A stretch of DNA of 64,000 nt from Amblyornis subalaris (taxonomy: Eukaryota; Chordata; Aves; Passeriformes; Ptilonorhynchidae): the NCBI GenBank assembly GCA_018881555.1, contig JACAXG010000007.1, positions 1,316,643 through 1,380,642 of the forward strand, given 5' to 3'. The notes beneath the pieces were generated by a model. It was not told the origin of the DNA, ran no database searches, and was given only the letters and a program-made list of their open reading frames with translations. The first letter of the stretch is position 1. Each line of letters starts with the position of its first letter. Both the position numbers and the translations under genes were made by a program. Shown piece after piece: positions 28,401-40,600 of this stretch.

Positions 28401-29297
28401 CCCAGAAAGTATAACTCTCTCTTATTACCATAGGATTTGTGTGTTTTCTCTCCAAATTGATAGAAAACCTAAGTTTCTAGAAGATTTGCCATTATTCTTA
28501 ACTGAGTTTGCCTTTACTATCACTGTATTATGATAGCCCGTATGTAGGTAACTACAAATAGAGTTGCTATTATTAACCTGCTGTGTGATATCCAGATCAG
28601 GACAATATTTGCCATGGCTCCAAAGACAGGATGAAAGGCAGAGTTTAAATAAACCCATGAAAAAAGAATTTTTTTGCTTTCCTTCTTTGCTAGTTGGATT
28701 CAAAAGTTGAGGGCTCCAGCTACCTTTAAGTGGTAAAGAAATGCTGCTGGAGCTGAAAGGAGATGAAAGACAGTTCTAGATTGGCTGTGCTCTATTGACA
28801 AAAAAAAAAAGATTTTAGGGAAGGGAGAGCACTTCTCCCAGTTCCTTTTGCCAAATCACTTTTATTTGCTTTGTTTTGATAGGAGTTTGAGGCTTCTGCT
28901 GCTCTCCCAGGTTAAACTTGAGAAAGGAAAGGCAAGAATTACTTTCCAGTGCAAGAAATACAGAATATGCTGAACCCAGCCTCATAATTGCCTCGAAATC
29001 TGAAAAGCAAGCAAGCAAACCCAGCAGCCACTTAACACCTACACCCTGATAGGTTTCATAAGGTAGAAGCTGCCAAATCTGTTTTGTACCTTTTTTTTCT
29101 AGAGAGAAACTCATGACAGCTACACCTAATGATGAAGTCTTCTAGTTTTAAATTTTTAGTTGCATAATCCAATCTGTCTTGCCAGCGGCATTCGGCAGAA
29201 TACCATTGGCTCTGTGTCCAGGTCCTCTGCAGCACCAGCAGACTGTGAGTGAGAACACAGTATTCTCTTAATTACTTTTAATTAAAATGAGTGCGTG

Positions 29298-29313
29298 CAC
29301 ACACACACACACA
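29298..29313. repeat. (CA)8 microsatellite
   Basis: A pure CA run lies in the AFG2A intron, preceded by GTGCGTG so that the whole stretch 29291-29313 alternates purine and pyrimidine. It is short and probably only weakly polymorphic. Confidence 0.9.
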
Positions 29314-30561
29314 TAGAAAGACTCCGTTTTTCTAGTGGCTTGGCTTCCTTTTCCTCATTGAAGGGAAGAAGTTAAACTTTCTCATTAAATGTTTATATAA
29401 AAATGAAATAATTCTGAGGTTAACCAGAAATGCAGCTTAATCTTGTATAGAAACATTTGTGTGATTTTTTTTTTCTTGTTGCCTTTTTTTTTTTTTGGTA
29501 GTTGCACAAATATAGCTGAAACTTGAAGTTGGCAGAGAGTGCTGTTTAAAAATATTTAGTCCCAGCATGTAAAAACTCGTTTTGTTACGGAATTCCTTTG
29601 TGAGAGGTGTAGCTCTGCCACGTCTCTGCCAAAGCGATGGGAGCCATATCGGCAGAGCGCGTCTTGGAAAATAGCTGCGCTTTGGGCTTGTAGTTGCAAA
29701 AGTTGAATCGGAATTTACATGTTTTATACATTGCTTGGAAGGATACCACATCCAGTAATGCTTTTTAAGAGAGTGGAAAGGAGAAAAAAGACAGCTTGCA
29801 GATGGAGCCGAGGCTTCGCTCTGTTAGAACATGTCGGGATGAGCAGAGGTATGTGTGATGACACTTAGCATGTACCACTGAGAGCTCTGGTTTATTCCCT
29901 TTAGCTGTCATCATGTGCTGCAGTTATGATACATATGCCTAATTTTGGCTACATACCTCATCTTTCCCTCCTCTGGGTGTGTGTAAGCTTTATAGAATAA
30001 NAGGAGCTACTGATACATGTGATGCTGTCTGCTGCCCGGGCACAGCCCGTGCTCAGTTTCTNGTCCTGTAAGAGCAATTAAATGGGGCATTTTGTGGTCA
30101 CTCTGCCTCGTTCATTGTTGCCATGGTTGTCCCACAAGTGCAGACGATATGCCATGCTCTGTGACACTGCATCAGGTCGACCAGGTGAATGTGACCAGGA
30201 GGAGGGGACAGAAGGAGGACTTGGTCTTTGCTGTGACCACCATGGAAAGTGCCGAGTGGGAACCCCCATCCTGGTCAAATCAGATGTATTCAGGTGGCAC
30301 AATGGCTTTGTGTCCCTATGCAGCACCTCAGGTAAGCTGTGGACACCCACATGCATGGTCACCTGCACATCAAGCCACAGAATTANACAGATAAGCAAAT
30401 GGTACATTAAATTGTGAAGATTTGGGGCAGACTGTTCTGAAGTAAGGTCATTCACAGACGTCATTAAAGGAGCTGGTTTTATCAATTACATGTGCTTAAC
30501 AGTTTCTCGTGAAAGAAATCAGGAATAGCAGAGATCATTTGCTCACAGACACAGAATACAC

Positions 30562-30672
30562 ATGATGATAGAATCACAGAATGGTTTGGGTTGGAAGGGA
30601 CCTTAAAGACTATCTAGTTCCACCCCCATATCATGAGCAGGGACACTTTCCACTAGACTAGGTTGCTCAAAA
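30562..30672 (-). repeat. CR1 LINE 3' end, about 110 bp, minus strand
   Basis: The + strand shows the reverse complement of a CR1 terminus: AGAATCACAGAATGGTTTGG near 30570, TTGGAAGGGACCTTAAAGAC near 30591, then CACTTTCCACTAGACTAGGT to about 30663 and GCTC. The element therefore lies on the minus strand. A plus-strand CR1 terminus lies about 550 bp downstream (31217-31383), giving an inverted pair. Confidence 0.93.
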
Positions 30673-31216
30673 AGTAATACCTGTCCTTTCCATTTAAGAA
30701 CTACAAAGATGCTGCTTCATCAATACAGACCTATTTTAAAGTAGACAATCCAATGTCTGCTCGTACTGAATGTCTCTTTAATACACTAGGAAGAAAGAAG
30801 TCTATATTTTTGTAAAAAATAATATCTAATTGTAGATATTGCTGAGGGTAGGAACTCATCTGTTCCAAGGCAGTGTTCCTAAATACAGAACCATATANAT
30901 GTAAGCACTTTAACTTGAGGAAAACTAATAATATTTTAAAACATAACTGATTAGAGATCAAAGACACCTCTGTCTCACTGAGGCACTTGTGTGGCCTGTG
31001 AGGGCCTTGCACACTTCAGTTGGGAAAATTTTATGGAGCAACAATCATATACTAAGCAAATTCTCTCCACTGCTCCCATGGTATGTTCAGTACATGAATC
31101 TGAGGAATGAATGCATACTGTCTGAAAAGCATGATGCCAATATACTTCATCATTTTCTGTTTAGAACAGATTATTTTCCCTTTGCAAAATGCCCGAATGT
31201 ATAATTGTATAATTTT

Positions 31217-31383
31217 GCCCAGAGAAGCTGTGGATGCCCCATCCCTGGAATTGTTGAAGGCCAGGCTGGACAGGGCTCTGAGCAACCTGCTCTAATGGAA
31301 GNTGTCCCTGCCCATGGCAGAGGGATTGGAATTAGGTAATCTTTAAGGTCCCTTCCAACACAAACCGTTCTATGATTCTATGA
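31217..31383 (+). repeat. CR1 LINE 3' end, about 167 bp
   Basis: Sequence begins GCCCAGAGAAGCTGTGGATG and continues through the GAGCAACCTG phrase near 31279, AAGGTCCCTTCCAAC near 31346, and two copies of the terminal octamer (TTCTATGATTCTATGA) at about 31368-31383. It lies on the + strand in the AFG2A intron. It contains one N at about 31302. Confidence 0.94.
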
Positions 31384-31959
31384 CCCTGTGGTCCGTCTCC
31401 TTTAAATCTACAGATCCTAGAATTGAGCAGAATGAAGAGATGCACATACGGTGCAATTCTTTGTCTTTCAGAGATTAAATAAAAATTTATCACAGGGTGA
31501 TCAATTTTTCCATAGTATGGGGAACTTTTTTTCCGTACAGAACAAGATTTGTAGTGATCTGTAAAGATTTCTCTGTGCAGAGAAAAAAGCTGTTACCTTG
31601 TCTTTCCTTGGTTTATAGATGAAAGAGGGAAGTTGAAACACANGAGAAGTACTAAATTTAAGCCTTTTTGAAACACAACAAGAACTTCACCTCTCAGCAG
31701 TTAAGACCTTCTCACTTTAGCCCATTTTAAAGAAAAAATACATTTTTGACATCTTAAAATAGCATTTTTGTCTGGGGCAGGTCTCCCCGGCAGCTCTCTG
31801 CTCCTGGAGCACGAGGCATCCCACTTGCTGTGCTCCCCACTCCTCCCATGCCAACTTGTCGAATCCCCCCTGAGCCCATCTCAATACCCCAGCAGCAAGT
31901 GAAGGCTTTTTTTTTTTTTTTCTCATTTCTGGATTAGTTTTCTGATGGTCTGGTGCATT

Positions 31960-32880
31960 GAATCGGTGAATGAAAGGGCCAGCTTAGCGCCGCAGCCAGC
32001 ACAAGAGCCGGGCGGGAGCCCGCAGCCGGCAGCGGGTGGTGCCTGCACAAAGAAGGGGAAAGAGGGGCCGTGNCGTCCCACACTGAGCAGGAGTGACCTG
32101 CTGAGGGTGGCACAAACCTCGAGGTCTTTACATCTCTGCCCAGCACTGCTCTGAGCCCCCTACAAATCCCTCGCGGGAAGTCGTGCGCTGCTGGAGCTGC
32201 ATTGAATTATTTATGTGGATTTTAGAATGCAGTCAGCAACCTTTCCCAGCTACTCTCTGCCTATGGAGCATCTTCTCCTGATTTGTTTTCTTTGGAAAGG
32301 CATCCGTGCCCACCTTTTCCCTCAGCCAGGTGACGGCCGTGTGTCCTGAGAGCTTTCCGACTCTCCCAGTTTTGTGGTGATAAAAGAGCGAGCAGCTCCT
32401 GGCGGGGGGGTAGGACGTGCCTGACACGGGCAGGAATTTGCCCGAGTGAGAAACAGATGTCCTGACCCGGGAGTTATTCACGTCTTTTTCAAATGCCGTA
32501 TGTGAAGCTTTTATCCCTCCCTCGCTGAGCGGGAAAGTGGGAAAGCCGAGTGCCCAGACCTGGTCCCAGATCCCTTTGAGGTGCCCGGCGGGCGCACAGC
32601 CTCACAGGTACTTCTCAGCCAGGAAGCGCCCCAATTTGCGCTATTCACAACCCGCAGGGCACTATTCTTGTTTCCAGGCTCCTAATCCCTCTCACACACA
32701 CAATCCCTTACAACTTTAACTGGCGGGGTGGAGGAGCGAGTTAAAAAGGAAGGAAAAAGGAAAATGAAACACAATGTACAGCCAGGCAGTGGCTGCCAGT
32801 TACGGCGCACACAATCGACACCAGCTGCAGCCCAATTAAACCCGACATTCACAGGTGTTCCCAGCACACTCGGCCCTAAC
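31960..32880. other. GC-rich, CpG-containing patch in the AFG2A intron
   Basis: This stretch of roughly 0.9 kb is clearly richer in G, C and CpG than the surrounding intron, most strongly at 31985-32080 (GCCGCAGCC, GCCGGGCGGG, GCAGCCGGCAGCGG) and 32320-32660. It contains no recognisable exon and no repeat known to me. It ends about 45 bases before a 27-T run (32924-32950). A regulatory element or an isolated unmethylated CpG patch is possible; the sequence does not decide this. Confidence 0.4.
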
Positions 32881-32923
32881 AAAACCACTTTCTTGAAAAT
32901 ACCTAAGGCTTTAACACAGAAGC

Positions 32924-32950
32924 TTTTTTTTTTTTTTTTTTTTTTTTTTT
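32924..32950. repeat. Homopolymer T run, 27 bases
   Basis: This is an uninterrupted run of T, preceded by AGC and followed by AGGATTC. It could be the reversed poly-A of a minus-strand retrocopy, but no AATAAA in that orientation and no gene-like sequence follow it, so I call it a simple mononucleotide repeat. Confidence 0.9.
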
Positions 32951-33581
32951 AGGATTCTTTAAAGCTATTTAGAGCACTTTAAATACAAAGAAGCTGAAAA
33001 GGACTTTCAGTCCGCTGGAAAGAGTTGGTGCTTAATGCCAGAATGGGGGAGAATCGGCCGAGCTGAATCAGCCAGTGTAACCATTGGTTTCAGGAGAAAG
33101 ATGGGTTATGCTGAATGCTGTTTATTCAGGGAACAGCAACTGGCACCGGGCATTTTATTGTTGCTGGGAGTGAAATGGGAAGGACGGAACGACTAGGTGT
33201 AAATCTGTTTCCTTTGGGGACTCATCATTGTTTGCACCATAGCTGTGAGCTGGTGTGTGGCTTTGCTTCTTACTGATCTCTCTGTGTGTGGCTCAGACAC
33301 CAAATTTTAATTCTCCTTTCCTCCCAGGATAGGTTGGTAGTGGTGCCGTTTTGACTTGGAAGCAGAATTCCAAATTAGTTGTTTATTTTCTGATCTTGAA
33401 GCGCTTCCTGAGATGATAAATCAGTCCTTTAAAAAAAGTAATATACTGTTTTTCATACATGAATTCAAAATTATTCCCATGCTAAGGGACGGCTGTAGAG
33501 AGCAGATGAATGCATCGGTCAGTAGTTTGCTCTGACTCCATTGAAAATGAGAATTCTGTTTGTTAACTTTCATTTATAATG

Positions 33582-33598
33582 ATAATAATAATAATAAT
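33582..33598. repeat. (ATA)n microsatellite
   Basis: A pure ATA-type trinucleotide run of about 17 bases in the AFG2A intron. Confidence 0.85.
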
Positions 33599-34570
33599 CA
33601 GACTAGGGGATAGTTTGGTACTCAGAGATTCAACAGCTTTCGACCCCACCTGGCTGGCTCTTCCTTGCTGCAGTAGCACCCCTGTAGTTACAGTAGTTAG
33701 AGCTTAATTATCTAATGCCTGGTGTGCTGCTGTTTGATCACTGCTGTTTCTGACATCACTTAATGTCTTCGTTACTGCCTTAGCAGTGGGTGCTGGAATC
33801 CACTCTCTATCCAGATGCAGTCACAGCACCTATTTTGTCCTTCCGTGGAGCGAGATGCAGTTTTGTCTTTGGAACAGGACTAGGACATTATTCTATTCCT
33901 CACAACACACAGAGATACAAAAGACTGCGCTTTTGTCTTTTTTTTTTGATACTGTAAAGGTGAAAATGATGATCCCTTGTGTTTCTATTTGAAACTTATT
34001 AAGAATTGCCTTGCAGGTAGGTAATGTTGGTTCTCAGAACTCATTTATGGAGGCAGGCAGAGGCTATTCATCCTACTAAGCGCAATGGAGAAAAGAAAAT
34101 ATCCAAGCTTCAAATTCACAGATAATTCAACCTAAATTAGATATTGTCACTACGGAAAAGATGCTGGAGGCATTGTGGATAATTTTCTGAGAAAAATAAT
34201 CTCGGCACAAGTACAGTGATAGGAAAGGAACTACAAGCAACCCAGGGACACAGCTGTGCCCTGGTAGAGCCCCCTGCATGGCTTCAGGCACTCAGCAGTG
34301 AGAGTTCAGGGCAGAACTAGCCAAGGCAACAATGGCGGTGGGAGGGAGGATGGACAGGTTGGGCAGGAGCAAGGTCTGAATCACTGAGGGCTCTTCAGCT
34401 TGCAAAGACTTGACTGAGAGGGGGATGAGATAAAACTTGGTAAAATCATTGATGGAAGGTGAACAGGAAAGAGCAGATGAATCACCATTCTCATAACAGA
34501 GGGACTAGGAGGCACTTGCTGAAATTACCAGGTTTAATGCAAACAAAAGTGCCTTTTTTATATAAGTCAC

Positions 34571-34638
34571 GATTAGACATATATATATATTAGATTAGAC
34601 ATATATATATATTAGATTAGACTTATATATATATATTA
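34571..34638. repeat. AT-rich minisatellite: three tandem units of 22, 22 and 24 bp
   Basis: The units occupy 34571-34592, 34593-34614 and 34615-34638. Each consists of GATTAGAC followed by an AT run and TTA. The first two units are identical, and the third has one substitution (ACTTAT in place of ACATAT) and one extra AT. Near-perfect identity points to recent expansion. It lies in the AFG2A intron. Confidence 0.93.
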
Positions 34639-37186
34639 GACCGGGGCACTTGATACAGGATGATGTTGTAGAGGCCAAGAGGAAAAATGACTTAAGAACA
34701 TCATCTGAGAAGTTCATTGGAGATGGCCCTGTTGCCGAGTTTTAAAGCTGATGATCTGGATGCAGCTTCTGGATTTGGAGTGGTGCTGAGCCTGGGAAAG
34801 ATCAGTGCCTTGCTGTAAAGGGTCTCCTTCCTCTGCTGTCAGTTACAGCCCCTTTTGCTGCCTTCCCTTTTTGCCTCACACAACCCAGTCTACAGAAGTG
34901 ACATTTAAAAACCCTTCAGTTGCTCTGTCTGGTAAGAAATGTCCTAAGGTGGCTGTGACAAGGAATCTCCGTGACAAACCAGTGACTTTAGGCCAATAAT
35001 GCCTAATTGACCAGATGAATTCACTCTCCTGTCACTGTGGCTGCACTGGTTGTGTTTGCTTTCCACGAGTGATTTAGCTTTAGCAGCTAGTGAGAATGCT
35101 TGTGAGGACTTTATTTTTCTTTTTTTTTTTAAAGTTTGCGTACTTGAACAAAGAAAAATAATCAGACTTGCCTTGTTGAATCTCTTACCTCAGAAACCTG
35201 ATCCTCTGGGTTAGCCAAGGAATGGAAACAACACCATGTGACTCTGTGACCAGACACGAGGGCCTAAATTTTCAACACTGTGCCGTAACGCCTGCTGTTT
35301 ATTACTCAATAATATACAAAAGATTGAGTCCACAAAAATTCTGAATGCTGCCAGGAAAAGGGAGAACAATAATTCATGCCTTAAAATTCTTTCCTTGTCC
35401 CTTGAAACCATCTGAAACGCTTTAGAGAAGCCAAAACCAATCAGTTCTGTGGTGCTTCCTCACATCTAGTGATTTTCAGTTATCACAGAACATATGGTTT
35501 GGTCTTTGAGAATAAAATTAAAACAAAAAAAAAATCATTTGGCGGTGAATTATCATCACTGTTACTGATAGTATTGGCAGAGCATAGAGAACACGTGAAA
35601 GCATCATCAGAACTATCAGCTGATGGGCGAATTCCTCCTGAGTGTATCGGTGTACAAATGAAAGGGGAAGAAATAACTCTGGCAGTGGCGTTCCTTTGTT
35701 TTTGGATGTGCCACCTTGATAGTGTCTCCTTCAGTAAAACAGCTGCTAACAAGTGAATACCTTGTCGGTGACACCCTGCTTCACCCTTTGATGCTGTGGA
35801 TGGGTGATGGTCTCAGTGAGAGGAACAGGGCAGTCAAAACCTGCTGTAGTGCATTGAGATTGTTTTTCTTTTAATAATGCCTGTGAAAAGTTCCAGAGGG
35901 TCTCTTCATTTTGTGGAAAATGTGCCCTTAGTGCACTGTATCAAGGGGAAATGGACTCCTCCTTCAAAGACCAACACAGGTTCAGAGTCCAGGGTGCTTG
36001 GGATCTGTTTTTCCATCAACAGTCTTCTCCCTGTGAAAGAATTCTGGGTTTAGTGGCAGGCAGGGAATGCAGGGGGAGTTTGATCTGGTTTGGGTTTTTT
36101 CTTTAAGTAGCTTAATATTCCTGTTAGAGATGGGGACGTAGTCACACTGTCTGCTTAGAGAAAAACCTGCACAGAANGACTAGGGCCCCTCTGTTAACTT
36201 CCTGGGTGATGGATTACTTATCTCCACGAGAAGCTGGTGCACTAAATCTCAGCTGCGCTTCCANGTTCAGCTGTCTCTGAAGTCCTGAAAAGCATTAAAA
36301 TGCGTAACAGCAGTGTTTAGCTTTGCTGCTCATTAGAGCAGCACAGAACTAATAGTAATATTGTTGTAACTTGACAAAGCCATCTAAATCCATGCATGTT
36401 TTCTTCTGAAAGCTTCCTAAACATGCTGCTAAATCCCCTAAAAAGCTACTAAACGGCTTTGGCAACCATTAGCAGAGCATAAGCGGGGGAACTCCTTTCA
36501 GTAAGTGAACAAACAGAGAAAATATGCTGAATAGCCGGACAAATGTGTTTCAGCTGGCTCTTTCATTTACAGATATAAGGGAGCAGTCAATATCAATCAC
36601 TGTTTTCCCTGTTGCACTGGAAATCACAATATCTCTTTTCATTCCACAAGCTCCTTTCACCACAGTAATGTGTCTTTAGAGTGACACTGGCATCAGTCTG
36701 TTTCCGCTGTCTGAAGTCCAGAGAGCTTAAAAACACATTGCAGGGTATGAGACCTTAGCCCTCCCTCCTCTTCCACACACCCCTCTCCTTCGAGCCTCCT
36801 TTCGGAATTAATTGTTTTTATTTCTTTCCCAGTGCAAAGCTGAGAAAGAAAAGTGCCCGCAGAGCCTGGGAATATCTGTTCTTGCACTTTGGGGATGGAA
36901 AAATGTATCGCTGGTGGTTGGGATTTGAATTTATCAGGTGTTGTGGGGAGTTTAACACAAGGTAATATGATTAGCGAGTTAATTTGCAACATGCTGCAAT
37001 GTGAAATGTAATGTAACTGTGGTTTAAATTTCGAGCTATATCCTGTTTCTTGGATGTCCTAATCGCCCACAACCTCATTTATTAAAAAACAAAAAAAAAG
37101 TTGGAAAAACTCTGCTTGTGAGTATCTGGCATTTGGAGTGATTTGATGTTCTGGTGTTCGCTTTCTTCCTTTCAAGTAATGTATAT

Positions 37187-37225
37187 TATTATAATAATAA
37201 TAATANTAATAANAACAACAATAAT
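37187..37225. repeat. (TAA)n/(CAA) microsatellite just upstream of the last AFG2A exon
   Basis: A TTATTATAATAATAATAA-type run, with N at about 37206 and 37213, ends about 35 bases before the acceptor AG at 37258-37259. It sits where the branch point would be expected. The N calls inside it suggest length or base polymorphism, or assembly uncertainty. Confidence 0.85.
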
Positions 37226-37259
37226 GCTATGNGGTTGGTTTTTTATTGTTTCTTTGCAG

Positions 37260-37436
37260 ATAACAGCAGTCTGTAGAGAAGCAGCCCTCCTGGCTCTCCA
37301 GGAAGACATCCATGCCAAATCTATCATGGGCCGGCACTTCCGGAGCGCGCTGACGGTCGTGAGCCCGAGGATTCCCGACTCGTTAATCCAGTTTTATGCA
37401 GATTATCAGCAGCAAAGTGGACTGCACGCGCTCTGA
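37260..37436 (+). CDS. AFG2A: AFG2A (SPATA5) last coding exon, C-terminus and stop
   Basis: The exon has 58 codons plus the TGA at 37434-37436. It starts directly after a T-rich tract and GCAG, in phase 0 with the donor at 3879. The peptide begins [20 protein letters not shown], the sensor-2/lid helix of the D2 AAA+ module (compare the SGAD-L-x-x-x-C-x-x-A pattern of VCP/Cdc48). It ends QQQSGLHAL, a C-terminus characteristic of SPATA5/AFG2A as I recall it. The first half is nearly invariant in the family; the stretch after RHFRSAL is more variable, as expected for the C-terminal extension. No truncation or frameshift is seen. Confidence 0.95.
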   Translation: MTAVCREAALLALQEDIHAKSIMGRHFRSALTVVSPRIPDSLIQFYADYQQQSGLHAL

Positions 37437-37600
37437 AAGGCAAATTGATACATCCCCCATTCACTGTGTGAATGGCAAATTTCCTTTGTAAAGCTGTCAG
37501 AAGCCAAAGAGTTTTGTACTGTGAGTGAGTGGAGTGTCCGGAGTTGAATGAAACACAGAATTGCTGTAATAAAAGTCCCTGCGGAAGTTTTGAGTGTAAT
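37437..37600 (+). terminator. AFG2A: AFG2A 3' UTR with candidate polyadenylation signal
   Basis: AATAAA occurs at 37568-37573, about 132 bases after the stop codon. GT-rich sequence (GTTTTGAGTGT) follows within 30 bases, as in a functional cleavage site. Cleavage near 37590 would give a very short 3' UTR. Longer forms are possible because further A/T-rich hexamers lie downstream. Confidence 0.5.
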
Positions 37601-40600
37601 AGATATTGTCCTAAACTTTATACTTTACCATTTCAGNGGTATAACCTGCATTTTAGAAGTACTCAGATTTCTACTTTCAGTCAGTTTATCTCAGTGTATA
37701 TCCCTGTATCTAAAAAAAAAAAAGATCAAATTCTGAATTTTTGGTGGATTCTTGGCCCTAAAGAGAGAAGCAATAAGTGCCATTACTGTCTTCATTTGTT
37801 CCTGCCTCAACCACAGTGTAATCCCAGGGACTATTCCAGTGAGGTGCAGACCTGGGGAGTGGCCTCACTACAAAAAATGCTGAAAATTATTGTGAATCTT
37901 TTGATTTATGATCTCCAGCAAAGCTGCCAAACGGGCTTTCCGAGATAAAGCTGAGACATCCTGATTGATTACAGCCGAACATTTATCTTTGGTCTTAACA
38001 ACAACCCCTTTTTAGACATCCTGGCAAGTAGGCACCCTAAAAACTGTCCATTCCCTGACTAACTTGAACCCACTGCCAGGTGTCAGCAAAAGATTTTTGT
38101 TGTTGCTGTTTGTTTCCATCAGAATAAATAGGAATGTTGATAAATAAATAGGTAATTTAAAGCTGGTCACTTAAAATCCTTGATGAAACCTAATTAATGA
38201 ATAAGAAAACTTCCTTGCAAAAACTGTAATAAATGACCACAAAATACTTCAGGGACAGATAAAATCTTCTCCAGTTGTTNCTTTGTTATATCATCTGTTG
38301 AAACGATGACAGGTCCTTGTGGGCCCTCTGCTCATGCACTCAGGATGAAATGCAGTTAAACAAACTAATATTCAGCTTTTTTCCCCACAACAGAAAGACT
38401 GAGCTTTTCTATTCCAGACATAGAAAGCAGAGGGAAAGTAAGCCAAAACCAACACAAACTTTAACAAAAAGGTAATTTTTTCATCTTGATTATGGTTTTT
38501 CTCTCTTTGCTTAGTTCCACACTGTACACACTTTGTAGCTTTTAAACAGAAATCTGCTATTTTTAAATGACAGCTTTTTTATTACTCTTACTCTAACCTA
38601 TTTTTGCTGTAATTAGCATTTAATTTTTATTATTGCTGACAAGGATTAGAGGATGAGGAAGAGGGGGTCGTTTACTTAGTTCAGCTGATGTGTGTGAGGT
38701 TTTTTCTCTATTTCATTGTTTGACTCTAATTGTACAACAGACAAAGGGAATTAACAAAATTATAAACTGGAAAAGTTGCCTTGGAGATCAAGACTGCATC
38801 TGAAACTACTTTATCCTTCTTTTCTAAAGTCTGTATATTCCAACTTGGAGCTTAGGATGTGAACCATTTATCACAACCATTACATTTTTGAGGTTTCCAG
38901 AAATTAAATGCCATACCTTTATCCCCTGGCACCTCACTCCAGTGTCTGTTCCTGAAGGGAGGAAAGAGACACAGCAGATTTTACTGCCAATAATGGATGC
39001 TATTTTTAATTTTGTAGCCTCAAAATAACACTACATGCTTCTCCAGATGAGTGTTAAAACTAGATGGCCGTTCCTTGGGAAATGCTCAGACGTATTGGGA
39101 ACATGCACCGAGGTGTGGATGAGAAACTACAAGAGAGGCAGGTAGGAGCCCTTTCCCTTTGTGGAATCCTGCTGCCATCAGAGGGAATTTTGCACAATGA
39201 ATTTTAGGATGTTGGGAGAGAATGCTGGCCCACGTCTGCTGTTTGTGCCTTGAGAAAAACCCCATCTCTGTGAACATTTATCCTTGTAGCCTCATGGTAC
39301 CACATTTATCCACAGGATACCAAATCTCTTGATACACACCTACATGCGTGAAGTGATTTTAAATGCAGGAAGCTGCCCTTTTTATCCTTGGGTTTGTGGA
39401 ATTTGATTTTTTAAAAAGTTAGATATTCTTAAAAAAAAAAAAAAAAAGAAAAAGTGATGACAAATTTGTGAAGTCCCTGGAGGGTGTCTGTTGCTTCCAA
39501 AAAATTCTGTTTGGAAAACTTTGCTAGTCCGATGCCAGTCAGGATCTTACTTCATCCCAAGCCACTAATAAATTGAGATTTAAAGGAAGGTATGATGATT
39601 CCCTGTCTTGTTCCTAAAGACAGATCACTGTTATTGTGGACAAGCGACTTGAAACCTACTTATCAGAATTCTGGAAAATGACCAAAAATTCAGTTTTGGT
39701 CAAAACACACAGGCAGCTTAGCCCTTTCATAATCCAGCTTGGCAAGAGCTGTTGCACCCTGAGCCTCTCGTTGGAACTTACTGATGAGGGCACTGTAGGA
39801 CAGAGCACTCCAGAAGCATCTCCTGTCATTTAAAGGAAAAGGATTTAGTTCAGAGCTGACTTCTCAAAATGTGTTTTGCTGAGCACCTCCTGCCTTGGCA
39901 CTGACTCAGATCTCTTGCAGAGTGAGCCCAGCACCTCTGTGCTGCAGAGCAACTCAAAGATAGAGGCACTTTTTCTTCCGCTGGGTTTTGTTGTTGTGTT
40001 TCCATGAGATTTAATTTTAATAAAAGGATTGAGGCTCAGTGAACCTCAGCAGAGAGGGCATCTGAGAAGAACATCTCTGTCCCATCCTCTCTTTAGCTGC
40101 TTAGACTTACCTCCTAGGCTTACTTCTTTACATTCTTTAGAAACACAGTCTTTTTCCTGCCTGCTATTATCTTTTGGAGCCAGTTTTTGGCCCAAATACT
40201 GCTTGAGTTGCAGAATTGTTGACATTAAATACTTTGCAGTGTTTCAGGCACATTTTGTTTAAATACAAAATCTGCCTTTTTCCTCCAATAACAAGCTCTT
40301 GCAAAATGGCATAAAATGTCTTATGACAGTTTTGCCAAAAATGACCAGGAGAATATTTATGATCAAAAAGCAAAATTGTCTTCGCTTAACTTGAAAAAAA
40401 AATTCAGTCCTGTGTTCTGCCTAATGCATAAAACAGATTTTCACTGCAAGTACGATATACCATTCTTAATCCTGGAAAAGGAATGAAGTTTATTGTGGAT
40501 AATTTTTCTGCAGTCTCTAAATGAGAGCAGAACATAAGTTTTACCAAGCTCAGGTGCAAGGGCAAACATCAGGGACAGAATAAAGATCTCTTTTTTCAAA

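Larger units (their letters stand above)
3880..37259 (+). other. AFG2A: AFG2A last coding intron, about 33.4 kb
   Basis: The intron runs from the GT at 3880-3881 to the AG at 37258-37259. Both flanking exons are in phase 0 and the peptide reads smoothly across the junction (SGAE then ITAVCREA). The intron holds CR1 remnants (10421-10885, 15131-15355, 30562-30672, 31217-31383), a CA run near 29298, an ATA run near 33582, a 22-bp minisatellite at 34571-34638, a 27-T run at 32924-32950 and a GC-rich patch at about 31960-32880. Elsewhere it is AT-rich DNA in which I recognise nothing. The longest open frames inside it (23596-24162 and 17579-18139, both on -) have no recognisable homology. An intron this large beside a developmental regulator could contain SPRY1 enhancers, but that is inference. 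Confidence 0.9.

Noticed and set aside
32924..32950. Poly-T as the tail of a minus-strand processed pseudogene
   Set aside because: No minus-strand AATAAA near the run and no gene-like sequence to its right; such retrocopies are also rare in CR1-dominated genomes.
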